DNA of 35,202 nucleotides from Candidatus Paenalcaligenes intestinipullorum (GCA_019120675.1 DWUQ01000105.1:1-35202); one strand, 5' to 3'. Positions 7,005 to 15,814 are shown, numbered from the stretch's first letter. Numbers and translations: made by a program. Notes: generated from the sequence alone by a model not told the origin.

Positions 7005-9752
7005 TTAAGCAACCTTGCCGTGGCAATGCTTGTATTTTTTGCCACTACCACATGGGCAAGCTTGGTTGCGCCCTACGACTGGAATCGATGTGTTGGTGTC
7101 GTCGGAATCAACTGCTGCACTGTCGAGACTACCTGGGTCTTCACCGCTGAGAGCGGCATCGTAATCCGCATGGTGATAACGGATTTCCTCGGCAGCAGCG
7201 GGCGCTACCGCCTCGACGGGTGCAGTTTCCGCCGGCTGGATGCGCACATTCATCAATACTCGAACAACTTCGTCGCGAATACGATCCAACATTTGCGCAA
7301 ACATCTCAAAGGCTTCACGCTTGTACTCCTGCTTGGGGTCTTTTTGAGCGTAGCCACGTAAATGAATGCCTTGACGCAAATGATCCAACGCCTGCAGGTG
7401 GCCGCGCCATTGGGTGTCAATGGCTTGCAACAAGATCGCACGCTCAAAGGAAGCCCAGTTTTCAGCTCCCACCTGCAGGATTTTGTCGCTTAGAGCTTGA
7501 CGTGCGGCCTCGCTGACTTTGTCTTCGAGATCGGCTTCGGATAGGGAGCTGTCTTGCTCCACTAATTGCACCAGATCAAGCTTCAACTGCAAATCGGCTT
7601 CGAGGGCATTTTCTAGGCCGGCAACGTCCCACTCCTCTTCCATGGAGTTTTCTGGAATATAACGCTGAAATAACGCCTGAACGGACATCGCCAGTAAGTT
7701 CTGCACCATATCGCTCACGTCTTGGGACTCAAGCACCTCGTTGCGCTGCGCATAGATAACTTTACGCTGGTCGTTGGCGACGTCATCGTATTGGAGTAGC
7801 TGTTTGCGAATATCGAAGTTGCGCGCTTCGACCTTGCGTTGTGCGGACTCAATAGAGCGCGTAACCATGCGCGCCTCGATGGGCTCGCCTTCGGGCAGGC
7901 GCAAGCGCTCCATAATGGCACGCATCCGGTCGCCCGCGAAAATGCGCATTAGCGAATCGTCGAGCGAGAGATAAAAACGTGAAGAGCCTGGGTCGCCTTG
8001 ACGCCCCGCTCGCCCACGCAGCTGGTTATCGATACGACGTGACTCGTGACGTTCGGTACCGATAATACGCAAACCTCCTGCGGCTTTGACCTGTTCGTTA
8101 AGAGGCTGCCACTCGGCTTTGAGGGTGGCGATGCGCTGGGCTTTCTCGTCGTCGCTGAGACTATCGTCCGATTGGATCATAATCGCTTGGCGCTCAACAC
8201 TGCCGCCTAACACAATATCCGTACCCCGGCCTGCCATATTGGTAGCGATGGTAATATGCCCAGGCTTACCGGCCTCCGCCACAATCTCGGCCTCACGAGC
8301 GTGTTGCTTAGCGTTCAATACCTCGTGGGGCAGCTTAGCTTTGACCAGCATGGCTGAAAGCATCTCGGAGTTCTCGATGCTGGTGGTACCCACCAATACC
8401 GGCTGACCACGTTCGTAGCAGTCCTTGATATCAGCGAGAATCGCGCCGTACTTTTCTTGGTCAGTCTTGAAGATCTGATCGTTTTGGTCTTGGCGCACCA
8501 TCGGGCGGTTCGTAGGAATAATGACCGTTTCGAGGCTGTAAATCTCTTGGAACTCAAAGGCCTCGGTATCCGCCGTACCGGTCATACCACCCAGCTTGTC
8601 GTACATGCGGAAATAGTTCTGAAAGGTAATGGACGCGAGGGTTTGATTTTCTTTTTGAACCTCGACATTTTCCTTCGCTTCGACAGCTTGGTGCAGACCG
8701 TCGGACCAGCGACGTCCTGACATCAGGCGCCCAGTGAACTCGTCCACAATGACAATTTCACCGTCTTGCACCACATAGTGTTGGTCACGGAAAAATAAAT
8801 TGTGCGCCCGCAATGCCGCCAACAAGTGGTGCATTAAGGTGATATGCCGTGGATCGTATAACGATTCACCCTCGGGCAGCATGCCTTGCTCAACCAAGAT
8901 CCGCTCGGCATTTTCGTGGCCAGCCTCGGAGATATGCACCTGCTGGGATTTTTCATCCACCCAGAAGTCGCCCTCGGGCTCTGGCTCGTGTGGCTTGGGC
9001 TCCTCGGCCATGCGCTGCAATAAACTGGGTACCACATTCATGGCGCGGTACAGATCGGTGTTGTCGTCGGCCTGACCGGAAATGATCAGAGGCGTACGTG
9101 CCTCATCAATTAGAATCGAATCCACCTCGTCGACAATGGCAAAGTATAGGCCACGCTGACGACGATCCTCAGCTTGGTATTCCATGTTGTCGCGCAGGTA
9201 GTCAAAGCCAAACTCGTTGTTGGTACCGTACGTCACATCAGCCTGATAGGCGGCCTTTTTTTCTTCGTTGTCTTGCTGCGGAACAACCACTCCTACGCTT
9301 AAGCCTAAGTAGTTATATAAACGCCCCATGAGCTCGGCATCACGACGAGCCAAGTAATCGTTGACTGTCACCACATGGACGCCTTTGCCCGTCAGCGCAT
9401 TCAAATACACCGCGAGCGTGGCCATGAGAGTTTTACCTTCACCGGTGCGCATTTCGGCAATTTTGCCGTTGTGTAAAGCGATGGCCCCTAACATTTGCAC
9501 ATCGAAGTGACGCATATTAAAGACACGCTTACTGGCCTCACGTACGACCGCAAACGCTTCGGGCAAAATAGAGCTAAGGGATTTGCCATCGGCAATACGC
9601 TGCTTGAACTCTTGGGTTTTGGCTTGTAGTTCGTCGTCTGTCAGGACCTCAAGCGCAGGCTCTAAGGCATTGATTTGAGCAACCTGACGACGGTACTGTT
9701 TGAGTAATCGGTCGTTGCGGCTACCGATAAGCTTTTTAAGCAATGAAACCAT
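7005..9752 (-). CDS. secA: Protein translocase motor ATPase SecA
   Basis: SecA drives preproteins through SecYEG by ATP hydrolysis. With the start at the ATG at 9752 (MVSLLKKLIGSRNDRLLKQY) it has 915 residues, typical for the family. Walker A MRTGEGKT is at 101-108 and the DEAD-like IVDEVDSILIDEARTPLIIS near 205. NMAGRGTDI and RGRAGRQGDPGSS belong to the second nucleotide-binding fold. The C-terminal SEC-C zinc motif has C899, C901, C910 and H911, which in SecA binds SecB and lipids. An ATG at 9806 would add 18 residues not seen in the family. The chosen ATG has no clear Shine-Dalgarno sequence; a short ORF with a good one ends 10 bases before it. Confidence 0.97.
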   Translation of the reverse strand: MVSLLKKLIGSRNDRLLKQYRRQVAQINALEPALEVLTDDELQAKTQEFKQRIADGKSLSSILPEAFAVVREASKRVFNMRHFDVQMLGAIALHNGKIAEMRTGEGKTLMATLAVYLNALTGKGVHVVTVNDYLARRDAELMGRLYNYLGLSVGVVVPQQDNEEKKAAYQADVTYGTNNEFGFDYLRDNMEYQAEDRRQRGLYFAIVDEVDSILIDEARTPLIISGQADDNTDLYRAMNVVPSLLQRMAEEPKPHEPEPEGDFWVDEKSQQVHISEAGHENAERILVEQGMLPEGESLYDPRHITLMHHLLAALRAHNLFFRDQHYVVQDGEIVIVDEFTGRLMSGRRWSDGLHQAVEAKENVEVQKENQTLASITFQNYFRMYDKLGGMTGTADTEAFEFQEIYSLETVIIPTNRPMVRQDQNDQIFKTDQEKYGAILADIKDCYERGQPVLVGTTSIENSEMLSAMLVKAKLPHEVLNAKQHAREAEIVAEAGKPGHITIATNMAGRGTDIVLGGSVERQAIMIQSDDSLSDDEKAQRIATLKAEWQPLNEQVKAAGGLRIIGTERHESRRIDNQLRGRAGRQGDPGSSRFYLSLDDSLMRIFAGDRMRAIMERLRLPEGEPIEARMVTRSIESAQRKVEARNFDIRKQLLQYDDVANDQRKVIYAQRNEVLESQDVSDMVQNLLAMSVQALFQRYIPENSMEEEWDVAGLENALEADLQLKLDLVQLVEQDSSLSEADLEDKVSEAARQALSDKILQVGAENWASFERAILLQAIDTQWRGHLQALDHLRQGIHLRGYAQKDPKQEYKREAFEMFAQMLDRIRDEVVRVLMNVRIQPAETAPVEAVAPAAAEEIRYHHADYDAALSGEDPGSLDSAAVDSDDTNTSIPVVGRNQACPCGSGKKYKHCHGKVA

Positions 9753-9762
9753 TCTGTAGTCG

Positions 9763-9792
9763 TTAAGGTGAGTTGAAACGCACGCAAGCCAT
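9763..9792 (-). CDS. Possible secA leader ORF (9 codons)
   Basis: An ATG at 9792, preceded by GGGAG at seven-base spacing, opens a frame reading MACVRFNSP that stops at TAA (9763-9765). The stop is 10 bases before the secA ATG, which has no ribosome binding site of its own. The last sense codon is Pro, and Pro before a stop is known to slow termination. Coupling to secA is inference. Nine codons is too short for a SecM-like exported arrest peptide. Confidence 0.3.
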   Translation of the reverse strand: MACVRFNSP

Positions 9793-9844
9793 GCGCTGAC
9801 TCCCATTCCTTGTTAAACGTTAGTGAGAAAGCAGCAAGAACAAA

Positions 9845-9850
9845 AGTATA
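9845..9850 (-). promoter_or_regulatory. Possible secA promoter -10
   Basis: TATACT on the minus strand lies about 95 bp upstream of the secA start, just outside the M23 gene. No good -35 is visible at 16-18 bp. Confidence 0.3.
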
Positions 9851-9870
9851 GAGTTTACCGCAGCTTGACG

Positions 9871-10830
9871 CTATTCGCTTGAGCGATCTTTGGCTCGCTG
9901 GGCGACGAGCGTTTGAGGGGCGTCTTTGGTTGGCAAAAACAACAAAGGATCAACTGGCTGCCCAGCCAAATGGACCTCAAAGTGCAAATGCGCACCCGTT
10001 GCTTGGCCCGTACGACCAACGCGGGCAATCACTTGGCCTTTATCGACCACCTCACCCAACCGCACACCAATAGAAGAGGCGTGCGCATAACGGGTAACCA
10101 ACCCATTGCCGTGACTAATTTCAACCAATTTGCCATAGCCGGGTACATAACGCGCCTCCGTCACCAGCCCCGCTGAAGCGGCGAGAATGGGGGTGCCCGT
10201 CGGTGCCGCAAAATCAACACCTTGATGTAAGGTTTGTCGCTTAGTAATCGGATGGTAACGCCAACCAAACTCAGAGCTTAGCGTGGCACTTTCTACAGGG
10301 TTGATGGTGGGCACCAAGGCCTCAGACCCTTGCCGCTGTGTTAGGACCGTATCCATCATTTTGAACCAGTCTTGGCGGCCTTCTAATTGATTACCCAATA
10401 CGTCCAGCTGCCGCCCTAAGCTTTCTGCCGTCCAATGCTCGGGGCCTGGGTGTAACCCCACCTCGGTGACCGTTGGGTGCTCGGCATGCAGGGCATCGTA
10501 AAGCTCAGGCTCAGTATGAGAAATGCCCGCCTGCTCCGCCACCATACGAGCGGTGCCTTCGACATGGATCAGCTTAGCTTGCAAATCGCCAACTCGCTCG
10601 GCCAGTTGCTTTACACTTTCACGCATATAGGCGGCATCGCGAGAGAGCTTGTGCTCGATTGCTTGCTCTTGCTGAGGACTCATGATGGCAGCAGGTGCCC
10701 AGTAGGCATGGCCCCACGCCCCTAAAACCGCCCCAAAGATTAATAACCCCAATGCCATACTGCGTCGCCATAGAGGCCGAGTTTGAATCGCGGTAGAATA
10801 GCTTAAAAAATACTGCTTAATTTGTTTCAC
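9871..10830 (-). CDS. Membrane-anchored M23 (LytM-type) peptidoglycan endopeptidase
   Basis: The family cleaves peptide cross-links in the cell wall or, when degenerate, activates amidases. This 319-residue protein has one N-terminal membrane segment (about 24-41) and a helical, coiled-coil-like stretch (about 51-100). The C-terminal M23 domain (about 185-310) keeps the zinc and catalytic residues: H202 and D206 in HQGVD, and H281/H283 in the HLHFE motif. It should therefore be an active enzyme facing the periplasm. The start is GTG at 10830 with AGGT-type purines upstream. It lies between secA and the divergent dciA, a common betaproteobacterial arrangement. Its substrate bond cannot be told from sequence. 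Confidence 0.9.
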   Translation of the reverse strand: MKQIKQYFLSYSTAIQTRPLWRRSMALGLLIFGAVLGAWGHAYWAPAAIMSPQQEQAIEHKLSRDAAYMRESVKQLAERVGDLQAKLIHVEGTARMVAEQAGISHTEPELYDALHAEHPTVTEVGLHPGPEHWTAESLGRQLDVLGNQLEGRQDWFKMMDTVLTQRQGSEALVPTINPVESATLSSEFGWRYHPITKRQTLHQGVDFAAPTGTPILAASAGLVTEARYVPGYGKLVEISHGNGLVTRYAHASSIGVRLGEVVDKGQVIARVGRTGQATGAHLHFEVHLAGQPVDPLLFLPTKDAPQTLVAQRAKDRSSE

Positions 10831-10864
10831 ACCGATTTACCTACCTAAGGGTACCGCACCCGCC

Positions 10865-11344
10865 ATGGCTGGATACTCCAAAAAAAACACCCTGCAGCGC
10901 GAGCAAGGCTCGCATGCGTTACAACGCTGGCTGCAAACGGATACGACTCGTGTATTTGATACCGCTCGTGCATTTTTGCAAGCGGAACGAATTATTGCCC
11001 AAGAAATACCGGGCGCATTAGGCCAACAGTGCAAAGTGGCCTCGTTAGAGGGACAACAAATGCGCTTGGCAGTTCCCAGCCCCGCTCATGCGGCTAAAGC
11101 ACGGCAATTGGCTCCGACCCTAACCCGTGCGCTGCAAGCAGCTGGCTGGGATGTCCACTCAATTAGTGTACAGGTGCAGGCAGCCTTGTATCGCCCCCCT
11201 GTCAGAAAGCAGCCTAGAGCAGTTGTACCAATTGATACGACAGGCGTAGAGGCATTTGCCACACTGGCCCAACAACTGCCCAAAGACGACGCATTAACTA
11301 AAGCGATCAACAAACTGGTGCAGCGCCATCGTCCTAAACAATAA
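10865..11344 (+). CDS. dciA: DciA-like (DUF721) protein, probable replicative-helicase loader
   Basis: DciA proteins load the DnaB helicase in bacteria that lack DnaC or DnaI. The 159-residue product has the DUF721 pattern. A first helix region is rich in basic residues. A segment from about 38 to 105 includes ALGQQCKVASLEGQQMRLAV and the helical AHAAKARQLAPTLTRALQAAG, then a short strand. The tail is more variable and basic. The position opposite lpxC, beside the M23 gene and secA, is the usual one in Burkholderiales and supports the call. Only 34 bp separate it from the divergent M23 gene, so the two promoters must overlap. The N-terminus (MAGYSKKNTLQ) is clear. Sequence similarity in this family is low, so confidence is moderate. 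Confidence 0.75.
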   Translation: MAGYSKKNTLQREQGSHALQRWLQTDTTRVFDTARAFLQAERIIAQEIPGALGQQCKVASLEGQQMRLAVPSPAHAAKARQLAPTLTRALQAAGWDVHSISVQVQAALYRPPVRKQPRAVVPIDTTGVEAFATLAQQLPKDDALTKAINKLVQRHRPKQ

Positions 11345-11345
11345 A

Positions 11346-11371
11346 TAAGCCAAGCAACTACGCTTGGCTTA
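11346..11371. terminator. Hairpin between the convergent dciA and lpxC
   Basis: Ten-bp arms TAAGCCAAGC (11346-11355) and GCTTGGCTTA (11362-11371) surround a 6-nt loop. The following run is AACTTTT on the plus strand and TTTATTGTTT on the minus strand. It is probably a weak bidirectional terminator. Confidence 0.6.
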
Positions 11372-11399
11372 ACTTTTCATAGACCTCGTACCCGCATCT

Positions 11400-12323
11400 T
11401 TAGGCTAATTGCCACTCTTGGGCATAGGCGGCAACGGCTTGGTCTTCGGGTGCATAGCTGACGTACTCCCAGCTGTCTTGAGCCGCCAACAACGCGCGAG
11501 CCAACTGGTTGTTGAGATCATGCCCAGACTTCACCGCCACATAACGCGCCACCAGTGGGTGCCCAACCAGATAAAGATCGCCAATGGCATCCAGGATTTT
11601 GTGTTTGACGAATTCGTCGTCGTAACGCAAACCGTCGCTATTGAGCACACGGAACTCGTCGAGAACAATCGCGTTATCAAGGCTACCGCCTCGTGCTAAA
11701 CCCGCGGCTCGCAAGGCCTCAACCTCGCTGGCAAAACCAAAAGTGCGAGCTCGGGCGATGCTTTTTACATAAGAGTCCCGCGCAAAATCCACCTTGGCAA
11801 AATTTGCAGTGGAGTTAATGGCTGGGTGTTGGAAATCAATGGCAAATTCGAGGGCAAAGCCATCGTAAGGCTCTAAACGCGCCCACTTGGCTTGGGAACC
11901 TTCGCCTTCGCGCACCTCAATCGGTTTGAGTACGCGAATAAAACGCTTGGGTACCGAGAGTTCTTTGAGGCCAGCTGAGCGTAGCAAATACACAAAGGTC
12001 CCAGCGCTGCCATCCATGATGGGGACTTCTTCGGCATTGATATCGACATGTAGATTATCAATACCCAAACCTGCTAAGGCCGACATGAGATGTTCGACCG
12101 TCGAGACGCGTACGCCGTCTTTTTGAAGTACAGATGCCATACGCGTGCCACCGACTAAATCTGCCCGTGCGGGGATATCGACGATGGTGTCGAGATCGAC
12201 CCGGTGGAACACAATCCCAGTGTTGGCTTCGGCTGGACGCAAAGTAATGTCTACTCGGCGACCCGAATGTAAGCCCACACCTTTGGTGCTAACAGGCTGA
12301 GAAATAGTACGTTGACGCAGCAT
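11400..12323 (-). CDS. lpxC: UDP-3-O-acyl-N-acetylglucosamine deacetylase
   Basis: LpxC is the zinc deacetylase of the committed step of lipid A synthesis, so the cell is Gram-negative with LPS or LOS. The 307-residue product starts MLRQRTISQPVSTKGVGLHS, the family N-terminus. ATGs at 12329 and 12338 would only add residues. The zinc site is seen as H78 in STVEHLMSALAGLGIDN and the later HKILDAIGDLYL (H and D). A further SGHDLNNQL carries the catalytic-site His. EVPIMDGSA matches the family. It ends the dcw cluster, about 210 bp after ftsZ, and has its own candidate promoter. No strong Shine-Dalgarno sequence is visible. Confidence 0.96.
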   Translation of the reverse strand: MLRQRTISQPVSTKGVGLHSGRRVDITLRPAEANTGIVFHRVDLDTIVDIPARADLVGGTRMASVLQKDGVRVSTVEHLMSALAGLGIDNLHVDINAEEVPIMDGSAGTFVYLLRSAGLKELSVPKRFIRVLKPIEVREGEGSQAKWARLEPYDGFALEFAIDFQHPAINSTANFAKVDFARDSYVKSIARARTFGFASEVEALRAAGLARGGSLDNAIVLDEFRVLNSDGLRYDDEFVKHKILDAIGDLYLVGHPLVARYVAVKSGHDLNNQLARALLAAQDSWEYVSYAPEDQAVAAYAQEWQLA

Positions 12324-12390
12324 GGTCATAATGAACAAAGACGGTAATTTGCAGACCTATTAGTGTAACTCGAAATACGGCATAACCCTA

Positions 12391-12418
12391 ATTGTAGGTT
12401 GTAAAAAATGTCAATCAA
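12391..12418 (-). promoter_or_regulatory. Candidate lpxC promoter
   Basis: On the minus strand TTGATT (12413-12418) and TACAAT (12391-12396) are 16 bp apart, about 70 bp before the lpxC start. An overlapping TTGACA lies at poorer spacing. This would let lpxC be expressed apart from ftsZ. Confidence 0.5.
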
Positions 12419-12449
12419 ACTACTGTTACTCCCCAGTCGATATCGCGCA

Positions 12450-12479
12450 CAAGGCCAGTGCTTTAAGCAACCAGCCTTG
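12450..12479 (-). other. Imperfect hairpin downstream of ftsZ
   Basis: On the minus strand CAAGGC pairs with GCCTTG and an inner TGCT with AGCA, separated by a small internal loop. It lies about 55 bp past the ftsZ stop. No U-tract follows, so it may be an mRNA-stabilising or weak pausing structure and not a true terminator. Confidence 0.35.
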
Positions 12480-12532
12480 TGGTGCGAGAGTTGACCCACG
12501 CTATCGGGGAAAAAGCGCGTTCGTCATGCCAG

Positions 12533-13696
12533 TTAGTCGGCTTGTTTGCGCAAAAAAGCTGGAATGTCAAAATGATCCATACCCGCTGTTTCCAAAGCGC
12601 GTACTTGAGCGGAGGCTTGGCTACGTGGGTTGCGAATAATAGCCGGTACATCGGTGTCGTATTCGGCAGCTGTGACAACGGGCTCGTCGTCGGTGCCGGT
12701 GCGTACCACGTTTTCGGTAGTGTGTACCAATTGTGGGCGAGCCTGAGCACGACCTAAACCTGTTGCAACAACGGTTACACGCAAGTCGTCACCCATGTCA
12801 TCATTGTAGGCATTACCGAAAATCACATTCGCATCCTCGGACGCGTAGCTGCGAATGGTGTCCATGATTTCACGTGTTTCTCGCATTTTCAGATTGCGGC
12901 CAGCAGTGATATTGACCAAGATGCCACGTGCGCCATGCAAATCCACACCTTCGAGTAGTGGGCAAGCAATCGCATGCTCTGCGGCTTCGCGAGCACGATT
13001 CGGCCCAGACGCGACCGCTGTACCCATCATGGCTTGACCTTGTTCGCCCATAATGGTTTTAACGTCTTCAAAGTCAACGTTTACGTTACCTTCCACATTG
13101 ATAATCTCTGCAATACCCGCGCAGGCATTGTGCAGCACATCGTCAGCGGCTTTGAAGCAGTCTTCTTGTGTGGCGTCTTCGTCCATTAGGTCATAGAGCT
13201 TCTCATTGAGCACCACAATGAGCGAATGCACATGCTTGGACAGCTCATCAATGCCGTTTTCAGCCATTTTGAGGCGGCGATTACCTTCGAAATCAAAAGG
13301 CTTAGTCACCACACCAACGGTCAGAATACCGAGCTCTTTGGCAACTTCGGCGACCACTGGGCTCGCGCCCGTACCGGTACCACCGCCCATACCCGCAGTA
13401 ATAAACACCATATGCGCACCATTTAAGGCGGCACGGATTTCTTCGCGTGCTGTTTCAGCGGCAGCGCGTCCTTGTTCTGGCTTAGCGCCGGCACCTAGGC
13501 CAGTGCGACCAAGACGAATTTGCACCGGTGCATCGCTGCTGGCCAGTGCTTGGGAATCGGTGTTGGCGCAGATAAACTCTACTCCACCCACACCTGAGTT
13601 AATCATATGAGTGACCGCGTTGCCACCGGCACCGCCTACTCCGATTACTTTAATGACTGTGCAATTACTGCTTGTCTCCAACATCTCAAAGTTCAT
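12533..13696 (-). CDS. ftsZ: Cell division protein FtsZ (tubulin-like GTPase)
   Basis: FtsZ polymerises into the Z-ring that organises division. The 387-residue protein starts MNFEMLETSS, with GAGGGAG well placed upstream. An ATG at 13720 would add eight residues and is not preferred. The GTP-binding motif GGGTGTG is at 104-110, and VIGVGGAGGNAV and NTDSQAL belong to the N-terminal nucleotide fold. The T7 synergy loop is seen as NVDFEDVKTIM. After a variable linker, the C-terminal peptide DIPAFLRKQAD matches the conserved FtsA/ZipA-binding tail. An 88-bp gap with two hairpins separates it from ftsA. Confidence 0.98.
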   Translation of the reverse strand: MNFEMLETSSNCTVIKVIGVGGAGGNAVTHMINSGVGGVEFICANTDSQALASSDAPVQIRLGRTGLGAGAKPEQGRAAAETAREEIRAALNGAHMVFITAGMGGGTGTGASPVVAEVAKELGILTVGVVTKPFDFEGNRRLKMAENGIDELSKHVHSLIVVLNEKLYDLMDEDATQEDCFKAADDVLHNACAGIAEIINVEGNVNVDFEDVKTIMGEQGQAMMGTAVASGPNRAREAAEHAIACPLLEGVDLHGARGILVNITAGRNLKMRETREIMDTIRSYASEDANVIFGNAYNDDMGDDLRVTVVATGLGRAQARPQLVHTTENVVRTGTDDEPVVTAAEYDTDVPAIIRNPRSQASAQVRALETAGMDHFDIPAFLRKQAD

Positions 13697-13712
13697 GATG
13701 AAACTCCCTCGC

Positions 13713-13739
13713 AAAAACAATTTGGCAAGTTCACTTGCC
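13713..13739 (-). other. Hairpin plus T-rich run in the ftsA-ftsZ gap
   Basis: GGCAAG-TTCA-CTTGCC (13724-13739) forms a 6-bp stem. On the minus strand it is followed by AAATTGTTTTT (to 13713), then the ftsZ ribosome binding site. It resembles a weak attenuator. Function is inference. Confidence 0.4.
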
Positions 13740-13747
13740 CCCCGAAA

Positions 13748-13776
13748 GTGGCTTTGAATGCGCGACTCAAAGCCAC
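13748..13776 (-). other. Perfect 10-bp hairpin just after ftsA
   Basis: GTGGCTTTGA (13748-13757) and TCAAAGCCAC (13767-13776) are separated by 9 nt, starting 8 bp past the ftsA stop. No U-tract follows. It could protect or cleave the mRNA between ftsA and ftsZ. Confidence 0.5.
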
Positions 13777-13784
13777 CTAACCTT

Positions 13785-15011
13785 TTAACTTATAAACCAT
13801 TCTTTCATGCGCTCAAAGAGTGACTTGACGCCCCCTTTTTGTTGCGAAACTTTACGTCCACGCGCTTGCTGAGTCCGTGCTTCCATCAGCAAACCCATTG
13901 CTGTCGAAAATCGTGGGTTGCGCATGACATCGGCTAAGCTGCCATCGTAGGCAGGGGCTGCAACCCGTACCGGCTTCATAAATACATCTTCGGCTACTTC
14001 CACAATACCGGGCAGCATTGATGCGCCACCGGTTAACACAACGCCTGAGGCGACTAAGTCTTCGTAGCCAGAGTTACGTAGGCTGGCGAGCACTTGACTG
14101 AACATTTCCTCGACACGCGGCTCAATAATGGCTCCGAGTGCTTGGCGTTTTACTTGACGGTTAGGTCGATCTCCCAAACCGGGCACTTCGATTAGCTCCT
14201 CAGCATTGGCTAAGGTTTGCTTGGCTAAACCAAACCGTAATTTGATTTCCTCAGCATCCGGTGTTGGCGTGCGTAACATGGCGGCAATATCGCTGGTAAT
14301 GTGATCCCCTGCAATGGCGATCACATCGGTATGCCGAATCGCACCAGCGGTATAAACCGCAATATCGGTCGTGCCACCACCAATATCAATGAGCACCACC
14401 CCGAGCTCTTTTTCATCGATAGTGAGGCATGCAAGGCTGGAAGCAAGTGGTTGTAAAATTAAATCCTGCACTTCTAGACCGCAACGGCGCACGCACTTGA
14501 CGATATTTTGTGCAGCGCTCACCGAGCCGGTCACAATATGCACTTGCACCTCAAGGCGCAACCCACTCATTCCGATTGGATCACGAATACCATGCTGGGA
14601 ATCCACAACAAACTCTTGAGTCAGCACATGAAGGATTTGTTTATCCGCAGAGACATTAATCGCTTGTGCAGTATCGACCACTCGGCTGACATCCGTTGAC
14701 GTGACCTCTTTGTCTTTGACCGCTACCATGCCGCTGGAATTTAAGCTTTCAATATGGCTGCCTGCAATACCCGTATAGACTTCGCGAATTTTACAATCCG
14801 CCATGAGCTCGGCCTCTTCGAGCGCGCGTTGTATCGAGTTGACGGTGGCTTCGATATTCACGACGACGCCCTTACGCATACCTTGTGATTCGTGCTGTCC
14901 CAAACCTAATACCTCGAAGCGTCCGTTCGGTAGCACCTCTGCCACCACAGCGACGACTTTGCTCGTGCCGATATCGAGCGCAACGATGAGGTCTTTAATA
15001 TCTCGCGTCAT
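13785..15011 (-). CDS. ftsA: Cell division protein FtsA (actin-like)
   Basis: FtsA tethers FtsZ to the inner membrane and recruits later divisome proteins. The 408 residues match the family. The phosphate-1 loop is in IVALDIGTSKVVAVVAEV near the start, and the second actin-fold motif is IDIGGGTTDIAVYTAG. VVLTGGASMLPG is the adenosine motif. The last residues, VKSLFERMKEWFIS, form the amphipathic membrane-targeting helix. The start ATG follows the ftsQ stop by 2 bp. Confidence 0.97.
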   Translation of the reverse strand: MTRDIKDLIVALDIGTSKVVAVVAEVLPNGRFEVLGLGQHESQGMRKGVVVNIEATVNSIQRALEEAELMADCKIREVYTGIAGSHIESLNSSGMVAVKDKEVTSTDVSRVVDTAQAINVSADKQILHVLTQEFVVDSQHGIRDPIGMSGLRLEVQVHIVTGSVSAAQNIVKCVRRCGLEVQDLILQPLASSLACLTIDEKELGVVLIDIGGGTTDIAVYTAGAIRHTDVIAIAGDHITSDIAAMLRTPTPDAEEIKLRFGLAKQTLANAEELIEVPGLGDRPNRQVKRQALGAIIEPRVEEMFSQVLASLRNSGYEDLVASGVVLTGGASMLPGIVEVAEDVFMKPVRVAAPAYDGSLADVMRNPRFSTAMGLLMEARTQQARGRKVSQQKGGVKSLFERMKEWFIS

Positions 15012-15013
15012 AA

Positions 15014-15808
15014 CTATTGTTTCACTGATGTAATTGTTTGAGGATCTAGCACAATCGCAAACCCATCTTTATATCGTAAATCGGCACTGGCGATACGTCG
15101 CTCTCCAAGCCGCTCGGCCAAACTCGGCCAAATCTGTACAAACCGTTGCATCCGCTCAGCAAACTGTACTGCACCGGAGCGCCCATGGGGGTCCGCGATG
15201 TCAGCGGCGGGATCGCGACCTAAATTTAACCGTACCCCATCTGACAGCACCACTTCCCAAGCATAGCGAGGACTTAAACTCACTTCACGTATATTCAGAC
15301 CTAAAGGAGCCACCCAACGGGCTAACTCTGCGTAACGCTGCACGACCAAACGCTCTGACGATGCGGGACCATTGAGCTGCGGCAGCACCAAGCCATCGGC
15401 CAGAACCGCCTCATTCGCGACAAACGCTTCGCCCCATGTATTGATCATTTCCCCTTCATTCCAATACGCTAGAGGCTGCTGCTCCTCGATGTGCACGACT
15501 AAGCGGTCGGGCCATACGCGTTTGATGCGTGCCTTACGGACCCAAGGCGCGCTTTCTACTACTTTGCGCACCTGATTCAAATCCATACTAAAAAAATTAC
15601 CGCTCAACCGACCTGCAATGGTCGCCTCGACGGTCGTGGGGCTAACGTATTGCAAACTGGCCTCTTCCATCGGTAGCAACTCTACATGGCGAATTGTAAA
15701 ATACGGGCGATGTAAGGCCCAATACAACGCAGCAAGCAACATCGCCCCTACCGCTAAAGCGGTAAGCAAATTCGCAATAAAGTTGGTTAACCGAGGATCC
15801 GAAAACAC
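15014..15808 (-). CDS. ftsQ: Cell division protein FtsQ
   Basis: FtsQ is a single-pass membrane protein that links the early and late divisome through FtsL and FtsB. The 264-residue product has a membrane segment at about 11-31. A POTRA domain (about 37-107) starts YFTIRHVELLPMEE and contains the strand-helix block FFSMDLNQVRKVVESAPWV and VWPDRLVVHIEEQQPLAYW. The beta domain follows. The start is GTG at 15808, six bases past the ddl stop, with GGAG slightly far upstream (9-10 bases). An alternative start inside the first codons cannot be excluded. Confidence 0.93.
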   Translation of the reverse strand: MFSDPRLTNFIANLLTALAVGAMLLAALYWALHRPYFTIRHVELLPMEEASLQYVSPTTVEATIAGRLSGNFFSMDLNQVRKVVESAPWVRKARIKRVWPDRLVVHIEEQQPLAYWNEGEMINTWGEAFVANEAVLADGLVLPQLNGPASSERLVVQRYAELARWVAPLGLNIREVSLSPRYAWEVVLSDGVRLNLGRDPAADIADPHGRSGAVQFAERMQRFVQIWPSLAERLGERRIASADLRYKDGFAIVLDPQTITSVKQ

Positions 15809-15814
15809 CAGTCG

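Noticed and set aside
8086..9331. Several plus-strand open frames of 66-106 codons inside secA
   Set aside because: They are antisense shadows of a highly conserved gene, with no ribosome binding sites or recognisable domains. The same holds for antisense frames within the dcw genes.
9753..9806. 18-residue N-terminal extension of SecA
   Set aside because: SecA proteins start at MVSLLKKLIG-like sequences. The extension is not family-like and overlaps the candidate leader ORF.
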